This document shows positions 37,900 through 46,453 of a stretch of DNA of 64,000 nucleotides, piece by piece. The notes below the pieces were generated by a model. It was given only the letters and a program-made list of their open reading frames with translations, was not told the origin of the DNA and made no database searches. Made by a program: the position numbers and the translations under genes. This DNA comes from Pullichristensenella sp963930055 (lineage in GTDB: Bacteria > Bacillota > Clostridia > Christensenellales > Aristaeellaceae), in the NCBI GenBank assembly GCA_963930055.1, contig CAWVKS010000007.1, positions 273,622-337,621 of the forward strand, in the 5' to 3' direction. How positions within the stretch are numbered: position 1 is the first letter of the stretch; every line of letters begins with the position of its first letter.

Positions 37900-38632
37900 T
37901 GCCGTAGTATACCTCCATCAGTGTCAAGCCGTGCGCGGGGGCGGTCACGCCCAGGTCCAGCCGGCTCTTTGAGCAAAGCGCGCGGGAAAACGCGCCCGGC
38001 TCCAGTTTGCCCGTGCCCACGCCGATGAGCGTGCCGGCGATGATGCGCACCATGTTGTAAAGAAAGCCCGTGCCTTCGATAAAGAGCGCGTATTCCGGGC
38101 CGTCGCCCAGAAGCTCGGCGCGTGTGATTACGCGCACCGTGTCCTTGACCACGCTGCCGCTGGCGGCGAAGGCGGCGAAGTCGTGCTCGCCCAGGAGGGC
38201 GGGAAGCTCCGCGCGCATCTTTTTCGCGTCCAAGGGATAGATGACGTGGGCGTGTGTGTTGCGGTTGAGCGCCCCGGCATGGGGGGCAGAGTAAATTTGA
38301 TAGCGGTACTGTTTGCCCACGGCGGAGAAGCGAGCGTGGAGATCGCATGGCACGGCGCGGCTTTCGCGCACGCGGATGTCGCGGGGCAGCATGGTGTTAA
38401 GGGCGTAGGCGTACTTCTCCGGGGGGATGCGGCTGTCGGTGTCGAAATGGGCGCGCTGGCCGAGGGCGTGGACGCCCGCGTCTGTGCGGCTGGCGCCGAA
38501 GAGCACCGTCCTTTTCCCCACCAGTTTGGAGACAGCCTCCTCCACCACCTGCTGCACGGCGAGGGCGTTCTCCTGCCGCTGCCAGCCGGCGTAGGCCGTG
38601 CCGTCGTATTCGAGGGTGAGCAGTATGCGCAT
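37880..38632 (-). CDS. truA: tRNA pseudouridine(38-40) synthase
   Basis: 250 aa with the catalytic Asp in ASRTDAGVHALGQ and the conserved YDGTAYAGWQRQ near the N-terminus and FLYNMVRIIAGTL near residue 195. TruA converts uridines 38-40 in the anticodon arm to pseudouridine. Its start overlaps the ecfT stop by a single base, a common arrangement in Firmicutes, where truA follows the ecfA-ecfA-ecfT genes. Confidence 0.96.
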   Translation of the reverse strand: MRILLTLEYDGTAYAGWQRQENALAVQQVVEEAVSKLVGKRTVLFGASRTDAGVHALGQRAHFDTDSRIPPEKYAYALNTMLPRDIRVRESRAVPCDLHARFSAVGKQYRYQIYSAPHAGALNRNTHAHVIYPLDAKKMRAELPALLGEHDFAAFAASGSVVKDTVRVITRAELLGDGPEYALFIEGTGFLYNMVRIIAGTLIGVGTGKLEPGAFSRALCSKSRLDLGVTAPAHGLTLMEVYYGNEGDRL

Positions 38633-39441
38633 CAGAACACCCCCAGGACGTTGAAAAGCACGATGACCGCCACGAGCAGAAGCAGCGAAAGGCCGGCGCG
38701 GAGGTCGTTTTTGCCGTATCTGAGCTGGCGCATGCGCGTGCGCCCCTCGCCGCCGTGGTAGCAGCGCGCCTCCATGGCCATGGCCAATTCGTCCGCGCGG
38801 CGGAAGGCGCTGACGAACAGAGGCACCAGCAGCGGCACCATCGCCCTGGCGCGGCGGAAGAGGTTGCCGGATTCAAAGTCCGCCCCGCGCGCCATCTGCG
38901 CCTTCATGATCTTGTCCGCCTCTTCCATCAGCGTGGGGATGAAACGCAGGGCGATGGACATCATCATGGCGATCTCGTGGGCGGGGAAACGCAGGCGCGT
39001 CAATGGGCGCATCAGGCTCTCCATGCCGTCGGTGAGGGAAATGGCCGAGGTGGTCAGCGTCAGAAGCTGCGAGGCGGTGATGAGCAGCACCAGGCGCACG
39101 GCGAGGAAGGCCGCCCGTCTGAGGCCCATGTCCGTCACGGTGATGAACTTCCAGGAAAACAGCGGCGTGCCCTCGCCCTGAAAGAAAATATTGAGCAAGA
39201 AGGTGATGAGCACGATGTAGGCCACGGGCTTTAAGCCGCGCACGAGGAAGCGCGGGTGGATCTTCGACATGCGCGCCGCCAGCAGCACATAGCCAAACAC
39301 GGCCGCGAAGCCGAGGAAGCCCTGCGAAAGGAACACCACGACGATGAGGCCGAGGGTCAAAAGCAGTTTTGTGCGCGGGTCGAGGCGGTGGACGAAGGAA
39401 TTGCCGGGGAAGTACTGGCCAATGGTAATGTTTTTCAGCAT
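38632..39441 (-). CDS. ecfT: ECF transporter transmembrane component EcfT
   Basis: 269 aa with about five membrane spans. HRLDPRTKLLLTLGL at the N-terminus and two Ala-Arg-Gly-type coupling helices (QMARGADF and ELAMAMEARCYHGG) typical of EcfT. It joins the two ATPases to interchangeable S components for vitamins and metals. Encoded downstream of ecfA1 and ecfA2 with a 7-nt overlap. Confidence 0.95.
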   Translation of the reverse strand: MLKNITIGQYFPGNSFVHRLDPRTKLLLTLGLIVVVFLSQGFLGFAAVFGYVLLAARMSKIHPRFLVRGLKPVAYIVLITFLLNIFFQGEGTPLFSWKFITVTDMGLRRAAFLAVRLVLLITASQLLTLTTSAISLTDGMESLMRPLTRLRFPAHEIAMMMSIALRFIPTLMEEADKIMKAQMARGADFESGNLFRRARAMVPLLVPLFVSAFRRADELAMAMEARCYHGGEGRTRMRQLRYGKNDLRAGLSLLLLVAVIVLFNVLGVF

Positions 39442-40283
39442 TTCCCCACCTCCCGCTCAATGGCGGCGCACACGTCCTCCATGCGGTAAAGGCCGTCGCC
39501 GAGGTCGAAGCCCCGCTCCCTGAGCGCCTTGACCAGCTTGACGCACTCGGGCACGTCCAGCCCCATTTGGCGCAGCTCCGCCTCGTGGCGGAATACCTCG
39601 CCGGGGGCGGCGTCGAAGGCCACGTGGCCGTGGTCGAGGACGATGAGGCGGTTGCACAGGCGCGCCGCGTCGTCCATGGAATGGGTGACCATGACGATGG
39701 TGACGCCGCTTTCGTGGATGCCCTGTATGAGCGTCAGAAGCTCCTCGCGCCCGGCGGGGTCGAGGCCGGCCACCGGCTCGTCGAGCACCAGCGTGCCCGG
39801 CTTCATGGCCAGCACGCCGGCGATGGCCACGCGCCGCTTCTGGCCGCCGGAAAGCTCGAAGGGCGATTTTTCCAGTATCTCCTCGCCCAGCCCGACCTGT
39901 GAAAGCGCCTCGCGCACGCGCGTTTTCACCGTTTCCTCGTCCAGGCCGAGGTTGCGCGGGCCAAAGCCCACATCCTTTTCCACCGTTTCTTCAAAGAGCT
40001 GGTATTCGGGATACTGGAACACCAGCCCCACCTCGCGGCGGATCTCGATGAGGCTTTGCCCCCTCTCCCCCACGTCCACGCCGCCGACGAACACATGGCC
40101 CGGCTCCGGGCGGATGAGGGCGTTCAAGTGGGCGATGAGCGTGGACTTGCCGCTGCCGGTGTGGCCGATGACGCCGACAAAGTCGCCGTCGTGGATGGTG
40201 AGGGACACATCGTCGAGCGCGCGCGTCTCAAAGGGCGTGCCCGGCATGTAGATATGGGTCAGGCCCCGAATTTCGATCGACAC
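39435..40283 (-). CDS. ecfA2: ECF transporter ATPase EcfA2
   Basis: 282 aa. Walker A GHTGSGKST, signature ELSGGQKRRVAIA, Walker B LVLDEPVAGLD, and an extended C-terminal domain. The Q-loop region VFQYPEYQLFEETV is the typical EcfA2 feature. It forms the ATPase heterodimer with EcfA1, encoded immediately upstream (25-bp overlap). General energy module of the cell for ECF vitamin uptake. Confidence 0.94.
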   Translation of the reverse strand: MSIEIRGLTHIYMPGTPFETRALDDVSLTIHDGDFVGVIGHTGSGKSTLIAHLNALIRPEPGHVFVGGVDVGERGQSLIEIRREVGLVFQYPEYQLFEETVEKDVGFGPRNLGLDEETVKTRVREALSQVGLGEEILEKSPFELSGGQKRRVAIAGVLAMKPGTLVLDEPVAGLDPAGREELLTLIQGIHESGVTIVMVTHSMDDAARLCNRLIVLDHGHVAFDAAPGEVFRHEAELRQMGLDVPECVKLVKALRERGFDLGDGLYRMEDVCAAIEREVGKC

Positions 40284-41101
40284 AGTTCCACCGCCATTTC
40301 TTCCACGGTCATGATGTCCGCGCGCAGGGGGAGACCATCCGCGCGCAGGCGCGCCGCCAATTGCGCCATGGGCGGCACGTCCAAACCCATTTTGCGGATC
40401 GCCTCCGTCTTTTGAAACACCTCGCGGGGCGCGCCCTCGAGCGCGACCTTGCCCGCGTCCATCACCAGCAGGCGGCCGGCGCGCAGGGCCTCGTCCATAA
40501 AATGCGTGATCCAGACGACGGTGATGCCGTCGCGCCGGTTCAGTTCTTCCGCCACGGCGAAAACCTCGCGCCGCCCGGAGGGGTCGAGCATGGCGGTGGA
40601 TTCGTCAAAGACAATGATCTCGGGCCGCATGGCCAGCACGCCGGCGATGGCCACGCGCTGCTTCTGTCCGCCGGAGAGCATGTGCGGCGCGGCCTCGGCA
40701 TATTCCCGCATGCCCACGGCTGCGAGCGCCCCGTCCACGCGGCGGCGGATCTCCGCCGGGGGCACGCCGAGGTTTTCCAGGCCGAAGGCGCAGTCCTCCT
40801 CGACGACGGTGGCGACGATCTGGTTGTCCGGGTTCTGGAACACCATGCCGCATCTTTTGCGCACCTCGAGGCTGTTTTCCTCCTTGTGCGCGGCGACGCC
40901 GTCGATCCAGATCTCGCCCTTTTGGGGGATGTTGAGGGCGTTGAGAAGCTTGGCCAGCGTCGATTTGCCGCTGCCGTTGCGCCCCAGCACGGCCACGAAT
41001 TCGCCGCGCCCCACGCGCAGGCTCACGCCGGCCACAGCCTCTTCCTCCGCGCCCTCATAGCGGAATTCCACGTCTTTTACCTCGATGATGGCATCGGCCA
41101 C
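40259..41101 (-). CDS. ecfA1: ECF transporter ATPase EcfA1
   Basis: 280 aa from GTG 41101, about 8 nt after AAAGGGGG; another GTG at 41110 lies on top of that site. Walker A GRNGSGKST, Q-loop VFQNPDNQIVATVVEED (an EcfA1 hallmark), signature MLSGGQKQRVAIA and Walker B IIVFDESTAMLD, in which the canonical EP is ES. First gene of the ecfA1-ecfA2-ecfT-truA-HAD operon, divergent from pgk. The DES variant is common in EcfA1. Confidence 0.93.
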   Translation of the reverse strand: MADAIIEVKDVEFRYEGAEEEAVAGVSLRVGRGEFVAVLGRNGSGKSTLAKLLNALNIPQKGEIWIDGVAAHKEENSLEVRKRCGMVFQNPDNQIVATVVEEDCAFGLENLGVPPAEIRRRVDGALAAVGMREYAEAAPHMLSGGQKQRVAIAGVLAMRPEIIVFDESTAMLDPSGRREVFAVAEELNRRDGITVVWITHFMDEALRAGRLLVMDAGKVALEGAPREVFQKTEAIRKMGLDVPPMAQLAARLRADGLPLRADIMTVEEMAVELCRSKFGA

Positions 41102-41302
41102 GCGTTCCACCCCCTTTAAACGGCGGCATTATACCACGCAAACGTTAATTCGCGCGTCAATCTTTGTTTTGTTTTGCATGCGCCCAGGTCTTTTCGCGGC
41201 GAAAAAACGCAAGATATAGCGGAAAATTCACTTTTAATCCTCCCGCAAATGTGGTAAAATAAGCCTGTAACCTTGGATATTGTATAAGGAGGAGAGATCA
41301 CC

Positions 41303-42493
41303 ATGAGCTTCAACAAAAAGACGATCGAGGACATCGACGTTTCCGGCAAGAAAGTACTGGTTCGCTGCGACTTCAACGTGCCCCTGGACGAGAACAAGAA
41401 CATCACCGACGAAACGCGCATCAACGCCGCGCTTCCGACGATCAAATACCTGCTCGAGCATGGCGCCGCCGTCATCCTCTGCTCGCATCTGGGCCGTCCC
41501 AAGGGCGAGTTCAACATGAAGTATTCCCTCGCGCCCGTGGCCAAGCGCCTTTCCGAGAAGCTGGGCTTTGAGGTGAAGCTGGCCAAGGACGTCATTGGCC
41601 CGGACGCCAAGAAGCTGGCCGCCGAGGTCAAGCCCGGCCAGGCCGTGCTGCTGGAGAACGTCCGCTTCCATCCCGAAGAGGAGAAGAACGACCCGGCGTT
41701 CGCCAAGGAGCTGGCCTCCATGGCTGAGATCTACGTCTCCGACGCTTTCGGCACCGTGCACCGCGCGCACGCCTCCACCGCCGGCGTGGCCGAGTACCTG
41801 CCCGCCGTGGCCGGCTTCCTCATCGGCAAGGAGCTGAACTTCCTCGGCAAGGCCGTCACCAACCCCGAGCGCCCCTTCGTTGCCATCCTCGGCGGCGCCA
41901 AGGTCAAGGACAAGATCGGCGTCATCACCAATCTGATCGAGAAGGTCGATACGCTGCTCATCGGCGGCGGCATGGCCTACACCTTCATGAAGGCCACCGG
42001 CGGCCAGATCGGCAATTCCCTCTGCGACGAGGAGCGCCTCTCTCTCGCGCTGGAGCTGCTCGACAAGGCCAAGGCCAAGGGCGTCAAGCTGCTTTTGCCC
42101 GTGGACAACGTCTGCGGCAAGGAATTCAAGGACGATACCGAGCAGATGGTCTGCGAGTCCGGCAAGATCCCCGAGGGCTGGGAAGGCCTGGATATCGGCC
42201 CCAAGACCGTCGAACTGTTCTCCAAGGAGATCAAGGCCGCCAAGACGGTGGTCTGGAACGGCCCGATGGGCGTGTTCGAGATGCCGAACTTCGCCAAGGG
42301 CACCTTGGCCATCGCCACGGCCATGGCCGAGTCTGACGCCACCACCATCATCGGCGGCGGCGACAGCGCGGCGGCCGTGACCCAGATGGGCCTGGCCGAC
42401 AAGATGAGCCACATCTCCACCGGCGGCGGCGCGTCCCTGGAGTTCCTCGAGGGCAAGACGCTGCCCGGCGTCGCGGCGCTCAACGACAAGTAA
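41303..42493 (+). CDS. pgk: Phosphoglycerate kinase
   Basis: 396 aa, after AAGGAGGAGAG. Family motifs: RCDFNVPLDENKNITDETRI at the N-terminus, SHLGRPKG, and GGGDSAAAVTQMG with the nucleotide-binding loop in the C-terminal lobe. It transfers the phosphate of 1,3-bisphosphoglycerate to ADP. First gene of a glycolytic run (pgk, small membrane gene, tpiA, gpmI); gapA is not in the window. Divergent from ecfA1. Confidence 0.98.
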   Translation: MSFNKKTIEDIDVSGKKVLVRCDFNVPLDENKNITDETRINAALPTIKYLLEHGAAVILCSHLGRPKGEFNMKYSLAPVAKRLSEKLGFEVKLAKDVIGPDAKKLAAEVKPGQAVLLENVRFHPEEEKNDPAFAKELASMAEIYVSDAFGTVHRAHASTAGVAEYLPAVAGFLIGKELNFLGKAVTNPERPFVAILGGAKVKDKIGVITNLIEKVDTLLIGGGMAYTFMKATGGQIGNSLCDEERLSLALELLDKAKAKGVKLLLPVDNVCGKEFKDDTEQMVCESGKIPEGWEGLDIGPKTVELFSKEIKAAKTVVWNGPMGVFEMPNFAKGTLAIATAMAESDATTIIGGGDSAAAVTQMGLADKMSHISTGGGASLEFLEGKTLPGVAALNDK

Positions 42494-42547
42494 TTTTTCG
42501 ACATACGCAGTCCCGCATGGCGATCCCCCCGTTTCGGAGGGGTCGCC

Positions 42548-42925
42548 ATGGCGCGGATACAGGAGGATACGGCCTTGGCCTGCGAACATCCCTTGGATTT
42601 CAAGACGCTTCTTAAGCGCATGCTGACCTTCCGCGACGAGCGCGTGGTCGCCTGCCCCGCCTGCGGGCAGAAGGTGCGCGTGGAGTTCGATAAAGGCATG
42701 GGGCGCTGGCTCTCCGGGCCGATCCCGGCCATCCCGCTGATCATCTGCCTGTTTTTCTTGCTGCGCATGGCCCCGGAGGGCGGCTGGACGAGCGTTCCCA
42801 GCCTGCTCAGGGGCCTGGGGCTGATCGCCGCCGGCTTTGCGGCCATGCTGCTTATCTGGCTGCCCTGCTGCCTCGTCATACAACACCGTCGTCTCTACCG
42901 GGTCATCCCGGTAAACGAGCCATAA
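42548..42925 (+). CDS. Small zinc-ribbon membrane protein
   Basis: 125 aa from ATG 42548 (GGAGGGG upstream). The N-terminal 45 residues contain one CPACG zinc-ribbon half-site and a lone upstream Cys; two hydrophobic segments (about 58-75 and 88-110) follow, the second with PCC. Function unknown. Set between pgk and tpiA, with 54 and 29 bp gaps, so it is likely transcribed with them. Confidence 0.7.
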   Translation: MARIQEDTALACEHPLDFKTLLKRMLTFRDERVVACPACGQKVRVEFDKGMGRWLSGPIPAIPLIICLFFLLRMAPEGGWTSVPSLLRGLGLIAAGFAAMLLIWLPCCLVIQHRRLYRVIPVNEP

Positions 42926-42954
42926 TTTACTGAGAACTTAGGAGGATACCAACC

Positions 42955-43701
42955 ATGCGTAAACCCATCATCGCCGGCAACTGGAAGATGAACAAGACCC
43001 CCGCCGAGGCCGTGGAACTGGTCAAGGGCCTGATCCCGCTGGTCAAGGACGCCAAGTGCGACGTGGTGGTCTGCCCCACCGCCGTGTGCCTCCCCGCTGT
43101 GGCTGAGGTCATCAAGGGCACCAACATCAAGCTGGGCGCGCAGAACGTGCACTTCGCCGAGAAGGGCGCCTACACCGGCGAACTGTCCGCCGATATGCTC
43201 AAGGCCGTGGGCTGCGAGTACGTCATCGTCGGCCATTCCGAGCGCCGCCAGTACTTCGGCGAGACCGACAAGACCGTCAACCTGCGCGCCACCGCCGCCG
43301 TCAAGGCCGGCCTCACCGCCATCATCTGCGTGGGCGAGATGAAGGACGAGCGCGTGGACGGCTACACCGACATCATCGTCGCCTATCAGACGAAGATGGC
43401 GCTCAAGGGCCTCACCGCCGAGGAGCTTAATCACGTGGTCATCGCCTACGAGCCCGTGTGGGCCATCGGCACCGGCCTCACCGCCACCGACGAGCAGGCC
43501 AACGAGACCATCGGCGTCATCCGCAAGGCCATCGCCGAGGTGTACGGCGACGACGTTGCCCAGAAGGTGCGCATCCAGTACGGCGGCAGCATGAAGGGCT
43601 CCAACGTCAAGGGCCTGATGGCGCAGCCGGAGATCGACGGCGGCCTCATCGGCGGCGCTTCCCTGAAGGCTGAGGACTTCGCGCAGGTGGTGAATTTCTG
43701 A
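42955..43701 (+). CDS. tpiA: Triosephosphate isomerase
   Basis: 248 aa after AGGAGG. Landmarks: AGNWKMNKTPAEA with the catalytic Lys, GHSERRQYFGE with the catalytic His, and AYEPVWAIGTG with the catalytic Glu, then the phosphate-binding GGS and GGASL loops. Interconverts dihydroxyacetone phosphate and glyceraldehyde 3-phosphate. Its stop overlaps the gpmI start (TGATG). Confidence 0.98.
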   Translation: MRKPIIAGNWKMNKTPAEAVELVKGLIPLVKDAKCDVVVCPTAVCLPAVAEVIKGTNIKLGAQNVHFAEKGAYTGELSADMLKAVGCEYVIVGHSERRQYFGETDKTVNLRATAAVKAGLTAIICVGEMKDERVDGYTDIIVAYQTKMALKGLTAEELNHVVIAYEPVWAIGTGLTATDEQANETIGVIRKAIAEVYGDDVAQKVRIQYGGSMKGSNVKGLMAQPEIDGGLIGGASLKAEDFAQVVNF

Positions 43702-45257
43702 TGGCAGTCACCGCGCTTCTCATCCTGGACGGCTTCGGCATCGGCGGCAGCGACCCCAGGTCCAACGCCATACTCGCCGCGGGCACGCCCAACATCGACC
43801 GCCTCAAGGCGGAGTACTGCTCCACCGCCATCGGCGCTTCCGGCCTGGACGTGGGCCTGCCGGACGGGCAGATGGGCAACAGCGAAGTGGGCCACACCAA
43901 CATCGGCGCCGGCCGCGTGGTCTACCAGATGCTGGTGAAGATCACCAAGGACATCGAGGACGGCGTGTTCTTTGAAAACAAGGCGCTGCTTGCCGCGATG
44001 GAGAACTGCAAAGAGCACGATTCCGCCCTGCACCTGATGGGCCTTGTCTCCCCCGGCGGCGTGCATTCGCACACCAACCACCTCTACGGGCTTCTGGAAA
44101 TGGCCAAGCGCCACGGGCTTTCCAGGGTCTATGTCCACTGCTTCCTCGACGGCCGCGACGTGCCGCCGGACTCCGGCTGGGAGTATGTGCAGGAACTGGT
44201 GGAAAAGATGAACGAACTGGGCGTGGGCAAGGTGGCCACCGTCATGGGCCGCCTCTACGCCATGGACCGCGACAACGCCTGGGAGCGCATCGAGCAGGCC
44301 TACGACGCCATGGTCTTTGGCCAGGGCAAGCAGGCCTCCGACCCCGTGCAGGCCATCAGGGATTCCTACCAGGTGGTGGACGAGACGGGCAAGCACCTGA
44401 CCGACGAGTTCGTGCTGCCCACCGTCATCGACAAGGACGGCATGGTCAAGGCCAACGATTCGGTGGTGTTCTTCAATTTCCGCCCCGACCGCGCCCGCGA
44501 GATCACCCGCGCCTTCGTCGACCCCGACTTCAAGGGCTTTGATCGCAAAAACGGCTTCTTCCCGCTTAAGTATGTGTGCATGACGCAGTACGACGCGACG
44601 ATGCCGAACGTGCTGCTGGCCTACCCGCCGGAGTCTCTGCACATGACGATGGGCGAGTACCTTTCCAAGATGGGCAAGACGCAGCTGCGCATCGCCGAGA
44701 CGCAGAAGTACGCCCACGTGACGTTCTTCTTCAACGGCGGCGAGGAGCGCGTGTTCCCCGGCGAGGACCGCATCCTCATCCCCTCCCCGCCCGCCGAGGA
44801 GGTGCCGACGTTTGACCTAAAGCCCGAGATGAGCGCCTACGAAGTGACCGATGCGGTCATCAAGTGCATCGACGAGGAGAAGTACGACGTCATCATCCTC
44901 AACTTCGCCAACTGCGACATGGTGGGCCACACGGGCGTGATGGAAGCGGCTATCAAGGCCGTCAAGACTGTGGACGAGTGCACCGGCCGCGTGGTGGACG
45001 AGATCGTCAAGCACGGCGGCAAGTGCATCATCACCGCCGACCACGGCAACGCCGACCAGATGCTCGACCCCGTGCACGGCGGCGCGTTCACCGCGCACAC
45101 CACCAACCCGGTGCCGGTGATCGTGGTCGATCCCGAGCACCCCAAGTACGAACTGCGCAAGGGCGGCCGCCTCTGCGACCTCTGCCCGACGATGCTGACG
45201 CTGATGAAGCTGCCCCAGCCCAGGGAAATGACGGGCGAGAGCCTCATCATCGGCTAA
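43701..45257 (+). CDS. gpmI: 2,3-bisphosphoglycerate-independent phosphoglycerate mutase
   Basis: 518 aa. Metal ligands in LILDGFGIG, the phospho-acceptor Ser in QMGNSEVGHTNIGAG, the NFRPDRAREIT loop and the C-terminal ADHGNADQM and HTTNPVP motifs. A manganese enzyme that moves phosphate from C3 to C2 of glycerate. Translationally coupled to tpiA; ends the glycolytic run before a strong terminator. Confidence 0.98.
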   Translation: MAVTALLILDGFGIGGSDPRSNAILAAGTPNIDRLKAEYCSTAIGASGLDVGLPDGQMGNSEVGHTNIGAGRVVYQMLVKITKDIEDGVFFENKALLAAMENCKEHDSALHLMGLVSPGGVHSHTNHLYGLLEMAKRHGLSRVYVHCFLDGRDVPPDSGWEYVQELVEKMNELGVGKVATVMGRLYAMDRDNAWERIEQAYDAMVFGQGKQASDPVQAIRDSYQVVDETGKHLTDEFVLPTVIDKDGMVKANDSVVFFNFRPDRAREITRAFVDPDFKGFDRKNGFFPLKYVCMTQYDATMPNVLLAYPPESLHMTMGEYLSKMGKTQLRIAETQKYAHVTFFFNGGEERVFPGEDRILIPSPPAEEVPTFDLKPEMSAYEVTDAVIKCIDEEKYDVIILNFANCDMVGHTGVMEAAIKAVKTVDECTGRVVDEIVKHGGKCIITADHGNADQMLDPVHGGAFTAHTTNPVPVIVVDPEHPKYELRKGGRLCDLCPTMLTLMKLPQPREMTGESLIIG

Positions 45258-45300
45258 GCCGGCTGTGCCGGCGGCCAGCGCTGCCGCGTTGAAAGCGCCC

Positions 45301-45335
45301 GGAAACCATGCCCGGCAAGAATGGGCATGGTTTCC
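45301..45335 (+). terminator. Terminator after gpmI
   Basis: A perfect 13-bp stem GGAAACCATGCCC/GGGCATGGTTTCC with a 9-nt loop, followed by TTCGTTT. Confidence 0.85.
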
Positions 45336-45410
45336 TTCGTTTCCGCGCCGCGCAACGCCGCTTGGAGGCGGCTCCGAACCGAACAAAACCGACGCAAAGG
45401 AGGATACACC

Positions 45411-46127
45411 ATGGCCAACACCCCCACCCCGCACATCGGCTGCAATCCCGGCGACTTCGCCCGCACCGTATTGATGCCCGGCGACCCGCTGCGCGCCAAG
45501 TTCATCGCCGACACCTACCTTACCGACGCCAAACTGGTCAACAACGTGCGCGGCGTGCATGGCTACACCGGCACCTGGCAGGGCAAGCGCGTCAGCGTCA
45601 TGGCCTCGGGCATGGGCATGCCGTCCATCGGCATCTATTCCTATGAACTGTACAACTTCTACGGCGTGGAGAACATCATCCGCATCGGCTCCGCCGGGGC
45701 GATGACCGACAAGCTGCATCTGCGCGACATCGTGGCCGGCATGAGCGCCTACACCAACTCCAATTACGGCGCTTCCTTCGGCTTCAACGGCCATCTGGCC
45801 CCCTGCTGCAGCTACGAGCTTCTGACCAAGGCCGTGGAGGCGGGCAAGGCGCTGGGGCAGCCCATCGTGCCCGGCCCCATCTTCTCCTCGGACTGCTTCT
45901 ACGAGCAGGGCTGCGACAAGACCTCTTCCTCTCTCCTCGCCGGGCTGGGCGTTTTGTGCGTGGAGATGGAGGCGGCGGCGCTCTATCTGAACGCGGCGGC
46001 GGCGGGCAAGAACGCGCTGGCGCTGCTGACCATCTCCGACAGCCTCGTCACCGGCGAAGCGCTGCCGGCGGAGGACCGTCAGAACACGTTCACCAAGATG
46101 ATGGAAATCGCGCTGACCATCGCCTGA
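45411..46127 (+). CDS. deoD: Purine-nucleoside phosphorylase, DeoD type
   Basis: 238 aa from ATG 45411 (AAAGGAGG upstream); the in-frame 45321 start would pass through the gpmI terminator. Key motifs: HIGCNPGDFARTVLMPGDPL, the phosphate-binding IRIGSAGAM and LCVEMEAAALY with the ribose-contacting Glu, plus a catalytic Asp in TISDSLVTGE. It cleaves purine nucleosides with phosphate for salvage. Monocistronic between two terminators. Confidence 0.96.
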   Translation: MANTPTPHIGCNPGDFARTVLMPGDPLRAKFIADTYLTDAKLVNNVRGVHGYTGTWQGKRVSVMASGMGMPSIGIYSYELYNFYGVENIIRIGSAGAMTDKLHLRDIVAGMSAYTNSNYGASFGFNGHLAPCCSYELLTKAVEAGKALGQPIVPGPIFSSDCFYEQGCDKTSSSLLAGLGVLCVEMEAAALYLNAAAAGKNALALLTISDSLVTGEALPAEDRQNTFTKMMEIALTIA

Positions 46128-46137
46128 AGTATAGCGG

Positions 46138-46168
46138 CAAGCCCCACGCAAACGGCGCGTGGGGCTTG
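46138..46168 (+). terminator. Terminator after deoD
   Basis: An 11-bp stem CAAGCCCCACG/CGTGGGGCTTG with a 9-nt loop, 11 bp after the stop. Confidence 0.8.
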
Positions 46169-46179
46169 AAAGCGCAGAA

Positions 46180-46438
46180 AGCGGCCGGCATTGGGTTTGC
46201 CGGCCGCTCAGGATGTTGACAAAGTCAACAGACTGGCAGAGCGTTGAGAAAGCCTGCAAGCCAAGGAAGCTGTACTTGCAGCCAAGGGAGCTTACTTAGA
46301 CGTAAGTGACCGCAGGATGCAAGTGCAGCTGACGTAGGAAGCAAAAATCGCTTCTGATTTTTTGTATATCAGAGCGATTTTTGCGGTTGTAGGCTTTGTC
46401 AGCGCTCTGAGCGGCCGGCATTGGGTTTGCCGGCCGCT
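46180..46438. repeat. Duplicated GC-rich hairpin enclosing a MITE-like 200-bp insert
   Basis: The 29-bp hairpin AGCGGCCGGCATTGGGTTTG... is present at 46180-46208 and again at 46410-46438. Between them lie 201 bp with imperfect inverted ends (46238-46262 and 46384-46408, 20 of 25 positions matching), a GTTGAC/GTCAAC dyad (46215-46229) and a strong stem at 46341-46384. No ORF. The whole gap 46128-46453 has no gene. Confidence 0.75.
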
Positions 46439-46453
46439 TTTCCCATGTCCTTT

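Noticed and set aside
42520..42545. A hairpin between pgk and the zinc-ribbon gene as a terminator
   Set aside because: The right arm is also the ribosome site of the next gene and there is no T-run; it may only influence translation.
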